64,000 nucleotides of DNA from Streptomyces pactum (GCF_016031615.1 NZ_JACYXC010000001.1:372001-436000), one strand, 5' to 3'; counted from the first letter of the stretch, positions 41,255 through 54,036 are shown. Notes: generated from the sequence alone by a model not told the origin. Translations and numbers: made by a program.

Positions 41255-42478
41255 ATGGACCGGCATCCCGATCTCCACTTCCGCGAGCTGCCCGAGACCG
41301 ACATCGACCGGGCTCTGGCGCTGGCATACCTGGTCTTCCACGAAAGTCCCGAGGACGACCGGCGCAAACACCACCACGAGATGCTGCGGGAGAGCGCCCG
41401 GATCGGCGCCTACGACGGCGACCGGCTGGTCGGCTCCCTCGCGGCGCTCCGCTTCACGCTCTCGGTGCCGGGCGGCGAGCTGCCCTGCGCGGGCGTGACG
41501 ATGGTGAACGTCGCCCCGACCCACCGCCGGCGCGGCGTGCTCTCCGGGATGGTCGCGGAGCTGTACCGCCGGTGCGGCACGGAGGGGTGGCCGCTGGCCG
41601 CGCTGTGGGCGTCCGAGGCGGTCATCTACGGGCGCTTCGGATTCGGCCACGGCACCCGGGGACAGACCATCGAGATCGACTCCCGCACCCCGCTCGCGCT
41701 GCGCGTCTCGCCGGACGAGCGCCCGCTGCGCCTGGTGGACCCGACCGAGGCGCCGGCCCTGCTGGGCCCGTACTACGAACGCACTCGGGAGCTGCGGGCC
41801 GGCCGGCACGCCCGGAGCGAGGCGTGGTGGCGGGAGGAGTGGCTGGTGGAGAAGGACGAGGAGGACGGCGACCTCAGCCCGCCGCGGATCGTCGCGCTCG
41901 GCGACCCGCTCGCCGGGTACGCCGTCTACCGCACCAAGAGCGACGGCGAGGGCTGCGGCCCGGTGCGGGTGGACGAGCTGGAGGCGGACACCCCGGCCGT
42001 GGCGGCGGCCCTGTGGCGGTACCTGGCCTCCATCGACCTCACCGGCACCGTACGGGCCTGGGGCCGGCCGATGGACGACCCGCTGCAACACCTCGCCGCG
42101 GATCGCGACCAGGTGCGGGTGACCAGTGTCTTCCCGTCCCTGTGGCTGCGCCTGGTGGACGTCCCCGGGGCGCTGCGCGCCCGGTCCTGGGCCGCCGACG
42201 TGGACCTGGTCCTCGATGTGACCGACACCCACCTGCCGGCCAACTCCGGCCCGCACCGGCTCACGGTGTCCGGCGGTCACGCCTCCTGGGAACCGGCCGC
42301 CGGCCCGGCCGACCTGGCACTCGACGTCCGGGAGCTGGCCTCCTGCTATCTGGGCGGCACCCCGGTGGCCGAACTGGTGCGGGCCGGGCTGGTCACCGAG
42401 CACACCCCGGGCGCCGCCGCGGCCCTCGACGCGGCCCTGCGGACGGAGTACGCGCCGCACACCGTCGACGAGTTCTGA
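41255..42478 (+). CDS. Eis-like GNAT N-acetyltransferase
   Basis: A 407-residue protein with the three-part Eis layout: an N-terminal GNAT domain with VNVAPTHRRRGVLSGMVAELYRR near residue 90 (acetyl-CoA loop), a second GNAT-like domain, and a C-terminal sterol-carrier-like domain. The chain ends VDEF, so a C-terminal Phe carboxylate can act as the catalytic base as in Eis. The active-site Tyr lies in SEAVIYGRFGFGHG. Eis enzymes acetylate aminoglycosides or lysine side chains; cellular targets in Streptomyces are not established. ATG 41255 is preferred to GTG 41201. Confidence 0.9.
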   Translation: MDRHPDLHFRELPETDIDRALALAYLVFHESPEDDRRKHHHEMLRESARIGAYDGDRLVGSLAALRFTLSVPGGELPCAGVTMVNVAPTHRRRGVLSGMVAELYRRCGTEGWPLAALWASEAVIYGRFGFGHGTRGQTIEIDSRTPLALRVSPDERPLRLVDPTEAPALLGPYYERTRELRAGRHARSEAWWREEWLVEKDEEDGDLSPPRIVALGDPLAGYAVYRTKSDGEGCGPVRVDELEADTPAVAAALWRYLASIDLTGTVRAWGRPMDDPLQHLAADRDQVRVTSVFPSLWLRLVDVPGALRARSWAADVDLVLDVTDTHLPANSGPHRLTVSGGHASWEPAAGPADLALDVRELASCYLGGTPVAELVRAGLVTEHTPGAAAALDAALRTEYAPHTVDEF

Positions 42479-42926
42479 CCCCCCGCGCGGACGGCGGGGG
42501 CCCGCCGTAACCCGTACGGGCGGCGGTGGCCGGGCCCGCCCCGCGTTTGGACGGCGGCGGCCTGCGGGACCCGGGCGTGCCCCCGGCCCGACCGCCGCCG
42601 TACGAGGGCCATCGCCGTGCGAGGGCCGCCGTCCCGGGCCGGGCACGTGCCGGCGGGCGGCACCGGGCCACCCCGGCGGCGCCAGGTGTCGTCCGCCGGG
42701 TTCCGGTGACACACCACCGAAGCGGCCGACCCCGCGGTCGCGAGGACTCGCCGCAGCCGCGAGGGGCTCACCACGGCCGCGGGCGCCCGCCGCGGGCGCC
42801 GACACCCACCACGGTCGCCGGGCCCGCGTTCCGGCCGGGCCGTCACGCACGCGGCACGAGCCGGCCGGACGAGCCGCCGGTCCGGCCGCCGGACGCCGGT
42901 GGTCCCGCGGCCGCACCGGCCGGCGG
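42479..42926. other. 448-bp intergenic region, no gene seen
   Basis: Lies between the convergent Eis-like and cobN genes. It contains CGCCG(T/C)ACG(A/G)GGGCC-like short repeats (42590-42625) and nothing with an RBS or recognisable product. A CCCCCGC...GCGGGGG hairpin near 42480-42500 could end the Eis-like transcript. Confidence 0.4.
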
Positions 42927-46631
<3,705 letters not shown>

Positions 46632-46674
46632 GGCGGCTGCAGCCTTTCCTCGGGGTCCGCGCCCCGGGCGGTCG

Positions 46675-46805
46675 TTGGACGGCGGGAGTTCCTGGCTCAC
46701 CCGGCCACGGGGGCCGGGCTGACAGTGGCGGGACCGCGCCGGATTCGCACCGGCTTCCTCCCCTGGCGCCGTCGCTGGCGTCCGGCGGTCCCGGTCGGGC
46801 CGCCG
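46675..46805 (-). ncRNA. cobalamin riboswitch in the cobN leader
   Basis: On the minus strand the leader contains GGGGAGGAAGCCGGTGCGAA, then TCCGGCGCGGTCCCGCCACTGT in two segments (46744-46723), a GC-rich variable stem, and AGCCAGGAACTCCCGCC (46696-46680), which is the B12 box. Order and sequence fit the AdoCbl riboswitch consensus. It should shut cobN expression when adenosylcobalamin is abundant, probably by hiding the RBS region. A TACTAT -10-like box at 46817-46812 would start the transcript near 46805. Confidence 0.93.
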
Positions 46806-46862
46806 AGGAGCATAGTAAGCACTGATCAGCACGAGGGGCAGGCCACCCGGTGTGATCGTCGG

Positions 46863-46868
46863 TATGCT
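46863..46868 (+). promoter_or_regulatory. TATGCT -10-like box giving a possibly leaderless cobG transcript
   Basis: TATGCT lies 7 nt before ATG 46876, so transcription would begin at or next to the start codon. No convincing -35 is seen. It is outside the riboswitch, which reads the other way, so cobG-cobH-cobIJ would not be directly riboswitch-controlled. Confidence 0.4.
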
Positions 46869-46875
46869 CGCCGCC

Positions 46876-48237
46876 ATGTCGCTGACCCCCACAACCGGCC
46901 CAACAGGGGCACAACCACCCCCGCGCGGCCGGGGTGACGCCTGCCCCGGGGCGCTGCGCCTGCACGCCGCGGACGACGGTTCGCTGGCGCGGGTCCGGCT
47001 GCCCGCCGGACTGCTGACGTCCCGTCAGGCCCTGGCGCTGGCGCGGGCGTCCGAGGAGCTGGGGGACGGCCTGCTGGACATCACCTCGCGGGGCAACGTG
47101 CAGCTGCGCGGACTGTCCGGCGGGTGCGGCGGCGAGCTGGCGGACCGGCTGCGGACGGCCGGGCTGCTGCCCTCGGACCGGCACGAACGGGCCCGGAACA
47201 TCGTGGCGTCCCCCTTGGCCGGGCTGGACGGCGCCGGCCACGGCGAGGTGGCCGGCTGGGTGCGGTCACTGGACGCGCTGCTGTGCGCGGAAGCGGACAC
47301 AGCCGGGCTTTCCGGGCGTTTTCTCTTCGCGTTGGACGACGGCCGCGGTGATGTGGCGGCGCTGGGCGCCGATGTGACATTGATCGCAGGGGCGGGCGGG
47401 GAAGCCGTGCTCCGGGTGGGGCCGGCCGGCTCCGCCCGGCCGCCGGCGCAGGTGCTGGTGGCCGCCGGCGACGCGCCGCGCGCCGCGGTGCTGGCCGCCT
47501 CGTACTTCCTGGACCTGGTGCGGGAGAGCGGCGGCCGGGCCTGGCGGGTGGCCGAACTGCCCGCGGACCACGCGGTGACGGCGGCCCGGCTGGTGGCGCG
47601 GCTCGCCGCCGCGGGGGTGCCGGCGCGGCCCGCGGCAGAGCTGCCGCCGGGGACCGCGGGGGGTGTACCGGCGGCGGCCGCGGGGCAGCCCTGGGAGGTG
47701 GCGCCGGGGGTGGTGGACGGTCCGGACGGCCGCTGCGCGCTGTCGGTGCTGGCCCCGCTGGGCCGGCTGACGGCCGCGCAGTGGCGGCTGCTCGCCGGGA
47801 CCGCGGCCCGGGACGGGGCGGACGAGTTGCGTGTGACACCCTGGCGCGGCGTGGTGCTCCCCGGGCTGGAGCGGCACACCGCGCGGGACCGGCTCGCCGG
47901 GCTGGCCGCGGCGGGCCTGGTGGTGGACCGCGGTTCACCGTGGTCCGGCGTCGGCGCGTGCGCCGGCCGCACCGGCTGTGCCAAGTCGCTGCGGGACGTC
48001 CGGGCGGACGCGGCGGACGCGGTCCGGCGGACGGGGCCCGGTGCCCTGCCGGTGTACTGGTCGGGGTGCGAGCGGCGCTGCGGCCGGCCGGCCACCGGCC
48101 GCTGGGTGGACGTGCTGGCCACCCGCGACGGTTACCGGGTGTCGGTGCACGGCACCGCGCAGGCCGGAGGGACCGCTCCGGCGGTACCAGCGGAAGAGGC
48201 GGCCGGCGCGGTGGCGGCGGCCCGCGGAACGACATGA
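46876..48237 (+). CDS. cobG: precorrin-3B synthase CobG
   Basis: A 453-residue ferredoxin/sulfite-reductase-like monooxygenase that uses oxygen to convert precorrin-3A to precorrin-3B in the aerobic pathway. DGLLDITSRGNVQLRG near residue 70 is the siroheme-fold strand. The iron-sulfur ligands are in GACAGRTGCAKS near residue 365 and WSGCERRCGRP near residue 395 (C-x5-C and C-x3-C). Two alternative upstream starts (ATG 46864, GTG 46852) exist; ATG 46876 is chosen because TATGCT immediately upstream looks like a -10 box. Its stop overlaps the cobH start as ATGA. Confidence 0.92.
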   Translation: MSLTPTTGPTGAQPPPRGRGDACPGALRLHAADDGSLARVRLPAGLLTSRQALALARASEELGDGLLDITSRGNVQLRGLSGGCGGELADRLRTAGLLPSDRHERARNIVASPLAGLDGAGHGEVAGWVRSLDALLCAEADTAGLSGRFLFALDDGRGDVAALGADVTLIAGAGGEAVLRVGPAGSARPPAQVLVAAGDAPRAAVLAASYFLDLVRESGGRAWRVAELPADHAVTAARLVARLAAAGVPARPAAELPPGTAGGVPAAAAGQPWEVAPGVVDGPDGRCALSVLAPLGRLTAAQWRLLAGTAARDGADELRVTPWRGVVLPGLERHTARDRLAGLAAAGLVVDRGSPWSGVGACAGRTGCAKSLRDVRADAADAVRRTGPGALPVYWSGCERRCGRPATGRWVDVLATRDGYRVSVHGTAQAGGTAPAVPAEEAAGAVAAARGTT

Positions 48238-48875
48238 TCGAGGGCAGTGTGTTCGACTACGAGAAGGACGGCGCGGAGATATACCGCCAGTCCTTTGCCA
48301 CCATCCGCGCCGAGGCGGATCTCGCCGGGCTGCCGGCCGACGTGAGCCAGGTCGCGGTGCGCATGATCCACGCCTGCGGCATGGTGGATCTGGTACGGGA
48401 CCTGGCCTACTCCCCCGAGGTGGTGCTGCGCGCGCGGGCGGCGCTGCGGGCCGGGGCGCCCATCCTGTGCGACGCGCAGATGGTCGCCAGCGGGGTGACC
48501 CGCAAGCGGCTGCCGGCCGCCAACGAGGTGGTGTGCACCCTGTCCGACCCGGCGGTGCCCGGTCTCGCCGCCGACCTGGGCACCACCCGCTCGGCCGCCG
48601 CGCTGGAGCTGTGGCGGGACCGGCTGGAGGGTGCCGTGGTGGCGATCGGCAACGCGCCGACCGCGCTCTTCCGGCTGCTGGAGATGATCGAGGAGGGCGC
48701 GCCGCGCCCGGCCGCGGTGATCGGCGTCCCGGTGGGCTTCATCGGGGCCGCCGAGTCCAAGGAGGCGCTGGCCGGGCACCCGGCGGCGCTGGAGCACCTG
48801 GTGGTGCGCGGCCGGCGGGGCGGCAGCGCCATCGCGGCGGCGGCGCTCAACGCGATTGCGAGCGAGGAAGAGTGA
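48234..48875 (+). CDS. cobH: precorrin-8X methylmutase CobH
   Basis: A 213-residue enzyme that moves a methyl group from C11 to C12, producing hydrogenobyrinic acid. VAVRMIHACGMVDLV holds the catalytic His46; GAPILCDAQMVASGVTRKRLP and AVIGVPVGFIGAAESKEAL are the other conserved blocks. Length matches the family. It overlaps cobG by 4 bases (ATGA) and the cobIJ start by 4 bases (GTGA), so the three are translationally coupled. Confidence 0.96.
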   Translation: MIEGSVFDYEKDGAEIYRQSFATIRAEADLAGLPADVSQVAVRMIHACGMVDLVRDLAYSPEVVLRARAALRAGAPILCDAQMVASGVTRKRLPAANEVVCTLSDPAVPGLAADLGTTRSAAALELWRDRLEGAVVAIGNAPTALFRLLEMIEEGAPRPAAVIGVPVGFIGAAESKEALAGHPAALEHLVVRGRRGGSAIAAAALNAIASEEE

Positions 48876-50386
48876 GCGAGCAGCACACGGCCGGCTCCGG
48901 TACCACCGGGCGGCTCTACGGGGTCGGCCTCGGCCCCGGCGACCCGTCGCTGATGACGGTGCGGGCGGTGGAGGTGATCGCCGGGGCGGATGTGATCGCG
49001 TACCACAGTGCCCGGCACGGCCGGAGCATCGCGCGCTCCATCGCCGAGCGGCACCTGCGGCCGGACCACATCGAGGAGCCGCTGGTCTACCCGGTCACCA
49101 CCGAAACCACCGACCACCCGGGCGGCTACCGGGGGGCGATGGAGGAGTTCTACACCGAGGCGGCCGCCCGGCTGGCGGCGCACCTGGACGCCGGCCGCAC
49201 GGTGGCGGTGCTCGCCGAGGGCGACCCGCTCTTCTACGGCTCCTACATGCACATGCACAAGCGGCTGGCCGACCGTTACCCCACCGAGGTCGTCCCCGGG
49301 GTGACGTCGGTGAGCGCGGCGGCGGCGCGGCTGGGCGAACCGCTGGTGGAGGGCGAGGAGATCCTCACCATCCTGCCCGGCACGCTGCCGGAGGAGGAGC
49401 TGACGGCACGGCTGGCGGCCACCGACTCGGCCGCGGTGATGAAGCTGGGCCGGACCTTCCCCACCGTCCGCCGGGCGCTGGAGCGTTCCGGCCGGCTGGC
49501 CGACGCGCGGTACGTGGAGCGGGCCACGATGAGCGCCGAGCGCACCGCCGCGCTGGCCGACGTCGACCCGGAGTCGGTGCCCTACTTCTCGGTCGCGGTG
49601 CTGCCCAGCCGGGTGGACCGGGTGCCCGCGGCGGTACGCGGCGAGGTCGTGGTGGTCGGTCTCGGACCGGCCGGCCCGCTGTGGCTGACCCCGGAGGCGC
49701 GCGGCGAACTCGCCGCGGCGCAGGACCTGGTGGGCTACACCACCTACCTGGACCGGGTGCCGGAGCGACCCGGTCAGGTGCGGCACGCCTCGGACAACAA
49801 GGTGGAGGCCGAGCGCGCCGAGTTCGCGCTGGACCTGGCGCGGCGCGGGCGGCGCGTCGCGGTGGTCTCCTCCGGCGACCCCGGCGTGTTCGCCATGGCC
49901 ACCGCGGTGCTGGAGGCCGCCTCTCAGGACCCGTACCGGGACGTGCCCGTCCGGGTGCTGCCCGGGATGACCGCGGCGCACGCCGCCGCCTCGCGGGCCG
50001 GTGCGCCGCTGGGCCACGACTACGCCGTCGTCTCACTGTCGGACCGGCTCAAGCCCTGGGAGGTCATCGCCGAGCGGCTGACCGCGGCGGCCGCCGCCGA
50101 CCTGGTGCTGGCGCTGTACAACCCCGGGTCACGCAGCCGGCTCTGGCAGGTGGGCAAGGCCCGGGAGCTGCTGCTGGCACACCGCACCCCGGACACCCCG
50201 GTGGTGCTGGGCCGGGATGTCGGGGGGCCGGAGGAGAGCGTACGGATCGTGCGGCTGGGCGACCTGGACCCGGCCGAGGTGGACATGCGCACCATCCTGC
50301 TGGTGGGTTCCTCGCAGACCCGGACCGTACGGCGGGGCGACGGCACGCAGATCGTGTGGACGCCGCGCCGGTACCCGGAGCGCTGA
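48872..50386 (+). CDS. cobIJ: CobI-CobJ fusion: precorrin-2 C20- and precorrin-3B C17-methyltransferase
   Basis: A 504-residue fusion of two SAM-dependent tetrapyrrole methylases. Residues about 14-245 are CobI (YGVGLGPGDPSLMTVRAVE, LAEGDPLFYGSYMH and VPGVTSVSAAAARLG). Residues about 258-500 are CobJ (VVVVGLGPAGPLWLTPEA, VVSSGDPGVFAMATAVLE, VRVLPGMTAAHAAASRAGAPLGHDY and ALYNPGSRSRLWQ). The fusion is common in actinomycetes. The two reactions flank the CobG step in the pathway, and cobG lies two genes upstream in the same operon. GTG 48872 overlaps the cobH stop. Confidence 0.96.
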   Translation: MSEQHTAGSGTTGRLYGVGLGPGDPSLMTVRAVEVIAGADVIAYHSARHGRSIARSIAERHLRPDHIEEPLVYPVTTETTDHPGGYRGAMEEFYTEAAARLAAHLDAGRTVAVLAEGDPLFYGSYMHMHKRLADRYPTEVVPGVTSVSAAAARLGEPLVEGEEILTILPGTLPEEELTARLAATDSAAVMKLGRTFPTVRRALERSGRLADARYVERATMSAERTAALADVDPESVPYFSVAVLPSRVDRVPAAVRGEVVVVGLGPAGPLWLTPEARGELAAAQDLVGYTTYLDRVPERPGQVRHASDNKVEAERAEFALDLARRGRRVAVVSSGDPGVFAMATAVLEAASQDPYRDVPVRVLPGMTAAHAAASRAGAPLGHDYAVVSLSDRLKPWEVIAERLTAAAAADLVLALYNPGSRSRLWQVGKARELLLAHRTPDTPVVLGRDVGGPEESVRIVRLGDLDPAEVDMRTILLVGSSQTRTVRRGDGTQIVWTPRRYPER

Positions 50387-50396
50387 GCCCGCCGGA

Positions 50397-50443
50397 CCCC
50401 GCGCGGCGCGCGCGACCACGGTCGCGGGACGTGCCGCGCGGGG
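50397..50443. terminator. double-dyad hairpin ending the cobG-H-IJ operon
   Basis: CCCCGCGCGGC at 50397-50407 pairs with GCCGCGCGGGG at 50433-50443. Inside, CGCGACC-AC-GGTCGCG forms a second perfect hairpin. It lies 11 bases after the cobIJ stop. Confidence 0.85.
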
Positions 50444-50618
50444 GCCGGCGTGCCGGGGCCGGTGTGCGGCCGGGGTCCGCTGTGCAGAGGCCGGCGGGCC
50501 GGGGTCGGTGCCCGGAGGCCCGGGTGCGCCGGGCCCGTACCGCGGTGTGGTGGTCGTCCGGCGCGATGACGCCGGGGGCCCTGCGCCGGGGCGGGGCCCC
50601 GGCCGGGTGCGCGCGGCT

Positions 50619-51002
50619 TCAGACCACCTGGCCGCCGACGCCGGAGCGGCCGGCCGGCACACCCACCAATCGGACCGTGGCGCCCGCGCCCAGCGTCGCG
50701 CCGAGGGCGGCGGTCACCGCCTCGGTGGCCGCCGCGATCAGGCGGGCCGGCGCGTCGGGGATCTCCGGCCGGTGGAAGGCGCCCTCCCGCATGTGCAGGG
50801 TGATGTCCGGGGCCGGCCCGTCCACCGGGACGCCGCCGACGCCCCACCGTCCGTCGGGTACACCGAAGAGCTCCACGACCACGAGGGCGCGCATGCGCTC
50901 CCCGAACACCTGGGTGACCGCGTCGGTCAGCCCCGCGATGAGCTTCGGTTCGGCCGTCCCGTCGAGGTGCTGCTCGGCCACGCGAACCTGGAAGTGCGGC
51001 AT
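50619..51002 (-). CDS. tautomerase-superfamily protein, two-domain type
   Basis: A 127-residue protein with an N-terminal proline after Met (MPHFQVRVAEQHLDG), the catalytic Pro1 of 4-oxalocrotonate tautomerases. A second beta-alpha-beta half with internal similarity (APDITLHMREGAFHRPE, then RLIAAATEAVTAALGAT) follows, so it is a fused-dimer or MIF-like form. Members tautomerise or dehalogenate small keto acids; substrate unknown. It is divergent from a MarR gene across twin dyads and is presumably its target. It is out of place inside the cobalamin block. Confidence 0.8.
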   Translation of the reverse strand: MPHFQVRVAEQHLDGTAEPKLIAGLTDAVTQVFGERMRALVVVELFGVPDGRWGVGGVPVDGPAPDITLHMREGAFHRPEIPDAPARLIAAATEAVTAALGATLGAGATVRLVGVPAGRSGVGGQVV

Positions 51003-51048
51003 GGTGGGTGATCCCCCGTTCCGTCTCCCGCCGGCAGGGCGGAAATAC

Positions 51049-51079
51049 CTTTGAATACAAAGAATCTTTCGATGCAAAG
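51049..51079. promoter_or_regulatory. twin CTTT-N6-AAAG dyads, putative MarR operator
   Basis: CTTTGAATACAAAG (51049-51062) and CTTTCGATGCAAAG (51066-51079) are 14-bp pseudo-palindromes spaced 17 bp centre to centre. They lie 20 bp before the MarR start and 47 bp before the tautomerase start, in the AT-richest part of this divergent gap. Confidence 0.75.
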
Positions 51080-51098
51080 CTAAATGGAGGGGTGGCCG

Positions 51099-51716
51099 AT
51101 GTCAACGGAGCACCCATCGCACGGACGTGCCGCCGGGGAGCGGACCGGTGCCGCCGCCGAGGAACGGGCCGGCGGAGCGGGCGGACCGGACCGCACGGAC
51201 GGCGGCTCCGGGCCGGGCCGGGCGGACGGCCGGGGCGGACCGGAGCGGACGGCGGGGCCGGGCCCCGATGTGGACGAGGCGGTCCGGGCGCTGCTGCTGC
51301 TGATGCCCCGGATGGTCGGGCGGGCCAAGCGTCTGCGGCCACCGGAGGAGCTGCGGTCGCTCGCCCTGGCGCCGCGCCACCTCTCCCTGCTGTCGTACCT
51401 GCTCTTCGACGGGCCGATGACGGTGAACGACCTGGCGGCCCGGCTGGAGGTGGCCCCCACCACCGTGAGCCTGATGGTGGGCGAGCTGAGCCGGAAGGGC
51501 GTCCTGGAGCGCCGCGAGGACCCCGCCGACCGGCGCCGCCGCATCGTCGGCCTCACCGGGACCGCGCGGCCGGCGGTGTCCGGCTGGCTCTCCCGGGGGG
51601 CGGACGCCTGGCGCCGGGCGCTGGCGCCGCTCACCCCGGAGCAGCGGCGGATGTTCGTGGCGACGCTGCGCGCCTACGAGGACGCCGTGGGCGGTGACGA
51701 GGAGGAGGACGGCTGA
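51099..51716 (+). CDS. MarR family transcriptional regulator
   Basis: A 205-residue regulator with an unusually long N-terminal extension (about residues 1-60) rich in Gly, Ala, Arg and Pro, presumably disordered. The winged helix follows: SLLSYLLFDGPMTVNDLAARLEVAPTTVSLMVGELSRKGVLERREDPADRRRRIVGLT. The D-x-R-x3-R wing is intact. It should bind the two dyads just upstream and control itself and the tautomerase. GGAGGGG precedes ATG 51099. Confidence 0.9.
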   Translation: MSTEHPSHGRAAGERTGAAAEERAGGAGGPDRTDGGSGPGRADGRGGPERTAGPGPDVDEAVRALLLLMPRMVGRAKRLRPPEELRSLALAPRHLSLLSYLLFDGPMTVNDLAARLEVAPTTVSLMVGELSRKGVLERREDPADRRRRIVGLTGTARPAVSGWLSRGADAWRRALAPLTPEQRRMFVATLRAYEDAVGGDEEEDG

Positions 51717-51901
51717 CCGGCGCCGTCCGCCGCGTCCGCGCCGCCGTCCCCCGCGTCCGCCGCGTCGGGCTCCGTCCGGGCGCCGGCGGGACCGGACCCC
51801 GCGGGGCCGGCCACGGCGGGCGGAACCGGGGCCGCCCGCGGGCCCGGAGCGTGGCGGACGCGACCGGGGCCACGGCGGGCGGACCGGCCCTGGCGGGAGG
51901 T

Positions 51902-52666
51902 TCAGCCCAGAACGGTACGGAGCCAGCGCGCGGCCCCGGCCGGGTCCTCGGCCACCGGTACGCCCTCGGGCACCGGCGGCCGGCGCACCACCACGACCGG
52001 GATGCCCGCCTCCCGGGCCGCGGTGAGCTTGGCGGCGGTGGCCGCGCCGCCGCTGTCCTTGGTCACCAGGACGTCGATCCGGTGCCGGCGCAGGAGTCCG
52101 GCCTCGCCCGCCACGGTGAACGGGCCGCGGTCCAGCAGGACCTCCATCCGCGGCGGGTGCGGCGGCTCGGGGGCGTCGACGGACCGCACCAGGAACCAGG
52201 GGCCGGTCAGGTGCGCGAAGGCCGCCAGTCCCATCCGGCCGGTGGTGAGGAAGACCCGCTCCCCGAGGCCCGGCAGCAGCGCGGCGGCCCCGGCCAGCGA
52301 GTCGGTGTGGTGCCAGCGGTCCCCCGGACCGGCGACCCAGCCGGGGCGGCGCAGCGCCAGCAGGGGAACATGGACCGATGCGGCGGCCCGCGCCGCATAG
52401 AAACTGATCGTTCCGGCGAAAGGATGGGTGGCGTCGATGACCGCGTCCACCTGGTGCTCGCACAGCCACCGGGCCAGCCCCTCGGTCCCCCCGAAGCCGC
52501 CGACGCGGACCTCGCCGACCGGGAGCCGGGGCTCGGCGACCCGGCCGGCCAGGGAGCTGGTGACGCGCAGCCGCGGCTCGTCGGCGAGCCGCGCGGCGAG
52601 CCGGCGGGCCTCGGTGGTGCCGCCCAGGATGAGCACATGGCGGGCCCCGGTGGGGACGTCGGTCAT
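51902..52666 (-). CDS. cobK: precorrin-6A reductase CobK
   Basis: A 254-residue NADPH-dependent enzyme that reduces precorrin-6A to dihydroprecorrin-6. VLILGGTTEARRLAARL is the nucleotide loop at residues 11-27, AVIDATHPFAGTISFYAARAA near residue 78 the family signature, and DVLVTKDSGGAATAAKLTAAREAGIPVVVVRRP near residue 195 the C-terminal block. GAGAGG precedes ATG 52666. It is divergent from cbiD, with 251 bp between starts. Confidence 0.95.
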   Translation of the reverse strand: MTDVPTGARHVLILGGTTEARRLAARLADEPRLRVTSSLAGRVAEPRLPVGEVRVGGFGGTEGLARWLCEHQVDAVIDATHPFAGTISFYAARAAASVHVPLLALRRPGWVAGPGDRWHHTDSLAGAAALLPGLGERVFLTTGRMGLAAFAHLTGPWFLVRSVDAPEPPHPPRMEVLLDRGPFTVAGEAGLLRRHRIDVLVTKDSGGAATAAKLTAAREAGIPVVVVRRPPVPEGVPVAEDPAGAARWLRTVLG

Positions 52667-52917
52667 CTGGAACCTCTCGTGGTGCGGATGCCGGCCGGTG
52701 CCCGGCCCGGTGGCGCGCGCCGCCCGGACCCGCCGTCCGGCCGCCGGTCCCCGGGGCCTCGGCGACGGCCTGCCGTACCGCGGTGCGGCGCCGTACCGGT
52801 GCGCGGCACGCCTGGATCATGCCAAACCGCCGGGGCGGACCGGCCGCCGGGGGCGCGGGCCGGCGGCCGGCGGCGGCGCGCGCCGGGACGGCGGTGCCTG
52901 CGGTGGCTGAGGCATCG

Positions 52918-54036
52918 GTGAGCGGCGGGCGCGAGGCGCAACTGGCCCGTACCGGGCTGCGGTCCGGCTGGACGACCGGGGCGTGCGCCACCGCGGCCAC
53001 CACCGCGGCGTACACGGCCCTGCTGGGCGGGGAGTTCCCCGACCCGGTGACCATCACCCTGCCCAAGGGGCAGCGTCCGGCGTTCGCGCTCGCCGAGGAG
53101 CGGCTGGAGCCGGGCCGGGCCGCGATGGCCGCGGTGGTCAAGGACGCCGGGGACGACCCGGACGTGACGCACGGCGCACTGGTCCGGGTCACCGTCCGGC
53201 CGCTGCCGGCGGGCAGCGGGGTGGTCTTCCGGGCCGGCCCCGGGGTGGGCACGGTCACCCGGCCCGGCCTGCCGCTCCCGGTCGGCGAACCGGCCGTCAA
53301 CCCGGTGCCGCGGCGCCTGATGCGGGAACACGTCGCCGAGGTGGCGGCCCGGTTCGGGGCCGGCGGGGACGTGGAGCTGGAGATCTCCGTGGACAACGGG
53401 GCCGAGATCGCCCGCAGCACCTGGAACCCGCGACTGGGCATCCTGGGCGGCCTGTCGATCCTGGGCACCACCGGCGTGGTGGTGCCGTACTCCTGCTCGG
53501 CCTGGATCGACAGCATCCGGCGCGGGGTGGACGTGGCGCGCGCGGCGGGCCGCCGGCATGTGGCCGGGTGCACCGGCTCCACCTCGGAGAAGGTGGCGGT
53601 CGCCGTGCACGGCCTGCCGGAGGACGCGCTGCTGGACATGGGGGACTTCGCCGGCGCGGTGCTGAAGTACCTGCGCCGCCATCCGGTGGACCGGCTCACC
53701 ATCGCCGGCGGTTTCGCCAAGCTCTCCAAACTCGCCGCCGGCCACCTGGACCTGCACTCCTCCCGCTCCCAGGTGGACAAGGGCTTCCTCGCCGGGCTGG
53801 CGCGCCGCGGCGGGGCGGACGAGGAGCTGGCCGCCGCGGTGGCGGGTGCCAACACCGGCCTGGAGACGGTGCAGCTGTGCGCGGCCCGCGGCGTCCCGCT
53901 CGGCGACCTGGTGGCCGAGGCCGCCCGCGACCAGGCGCTGGGTGTGCTGCGCGGCGCCCCGGTCACGGTGGACGTGATCTGCATCGACCGGGCCGGCACC
54001 GTCGTCGGCCGGGCCGAGGCGCGCGGCCCGCGCTGA
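52918..54036 (+). CDS. cbiD: cobalt-precorrin-5B C1-methyltransferase CbiD
   Basis: A 372-residue protein. LRSGWTTGACATAATTAAYTAL at the N-terminus, VDNGAEIARSTWNPRLGILGGLSILGTTGVVVPYS in the middle, and AGCTGSTSEKVAVAVHGLPEDALLDMGDFAG are CbiD signatures. In the anaerobic pathway CbiD methylates C1; in this genome it probably replaces the absent CobF. GTG 52918 is chosen (GAGG at -9), because the residues before it in the same frame are low-complexity. It is the only plus-strand gene between cobK and cobM. Confidence 0.94.
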   Translation: MSGGREAQLARTGLRSGWTTGACATAATTAAYTALLGGEFPDPVTITLPKGQRPAFALAEERLEPGRAAMAAVVKDAGDDPDVTHGALVRVTVRPLPAGSGVVFRAGPGVGTVTRPGLPLPVGEPAVNPVPRRLMREHVAEVAARFGAGGDVELEISVDNGAEIARSTWNPRLGILGGLSILGTTGVVVPYSCSAWIDSIRRGVDVARAAGRRHVAGCTGSTSEKVAVAVHGLPEDALLDMGDFAGAVLKYLRRHPVDRLTIAGGFAKLSKLAAGHLDLHSSRSQVDKGFLAGLARRGGADEELAAAVAGANTGLETVQLCAARGVPLGDLVAEAARDQALGVLRGAPVTVDVICIDRAGTVVGRAEARGPR

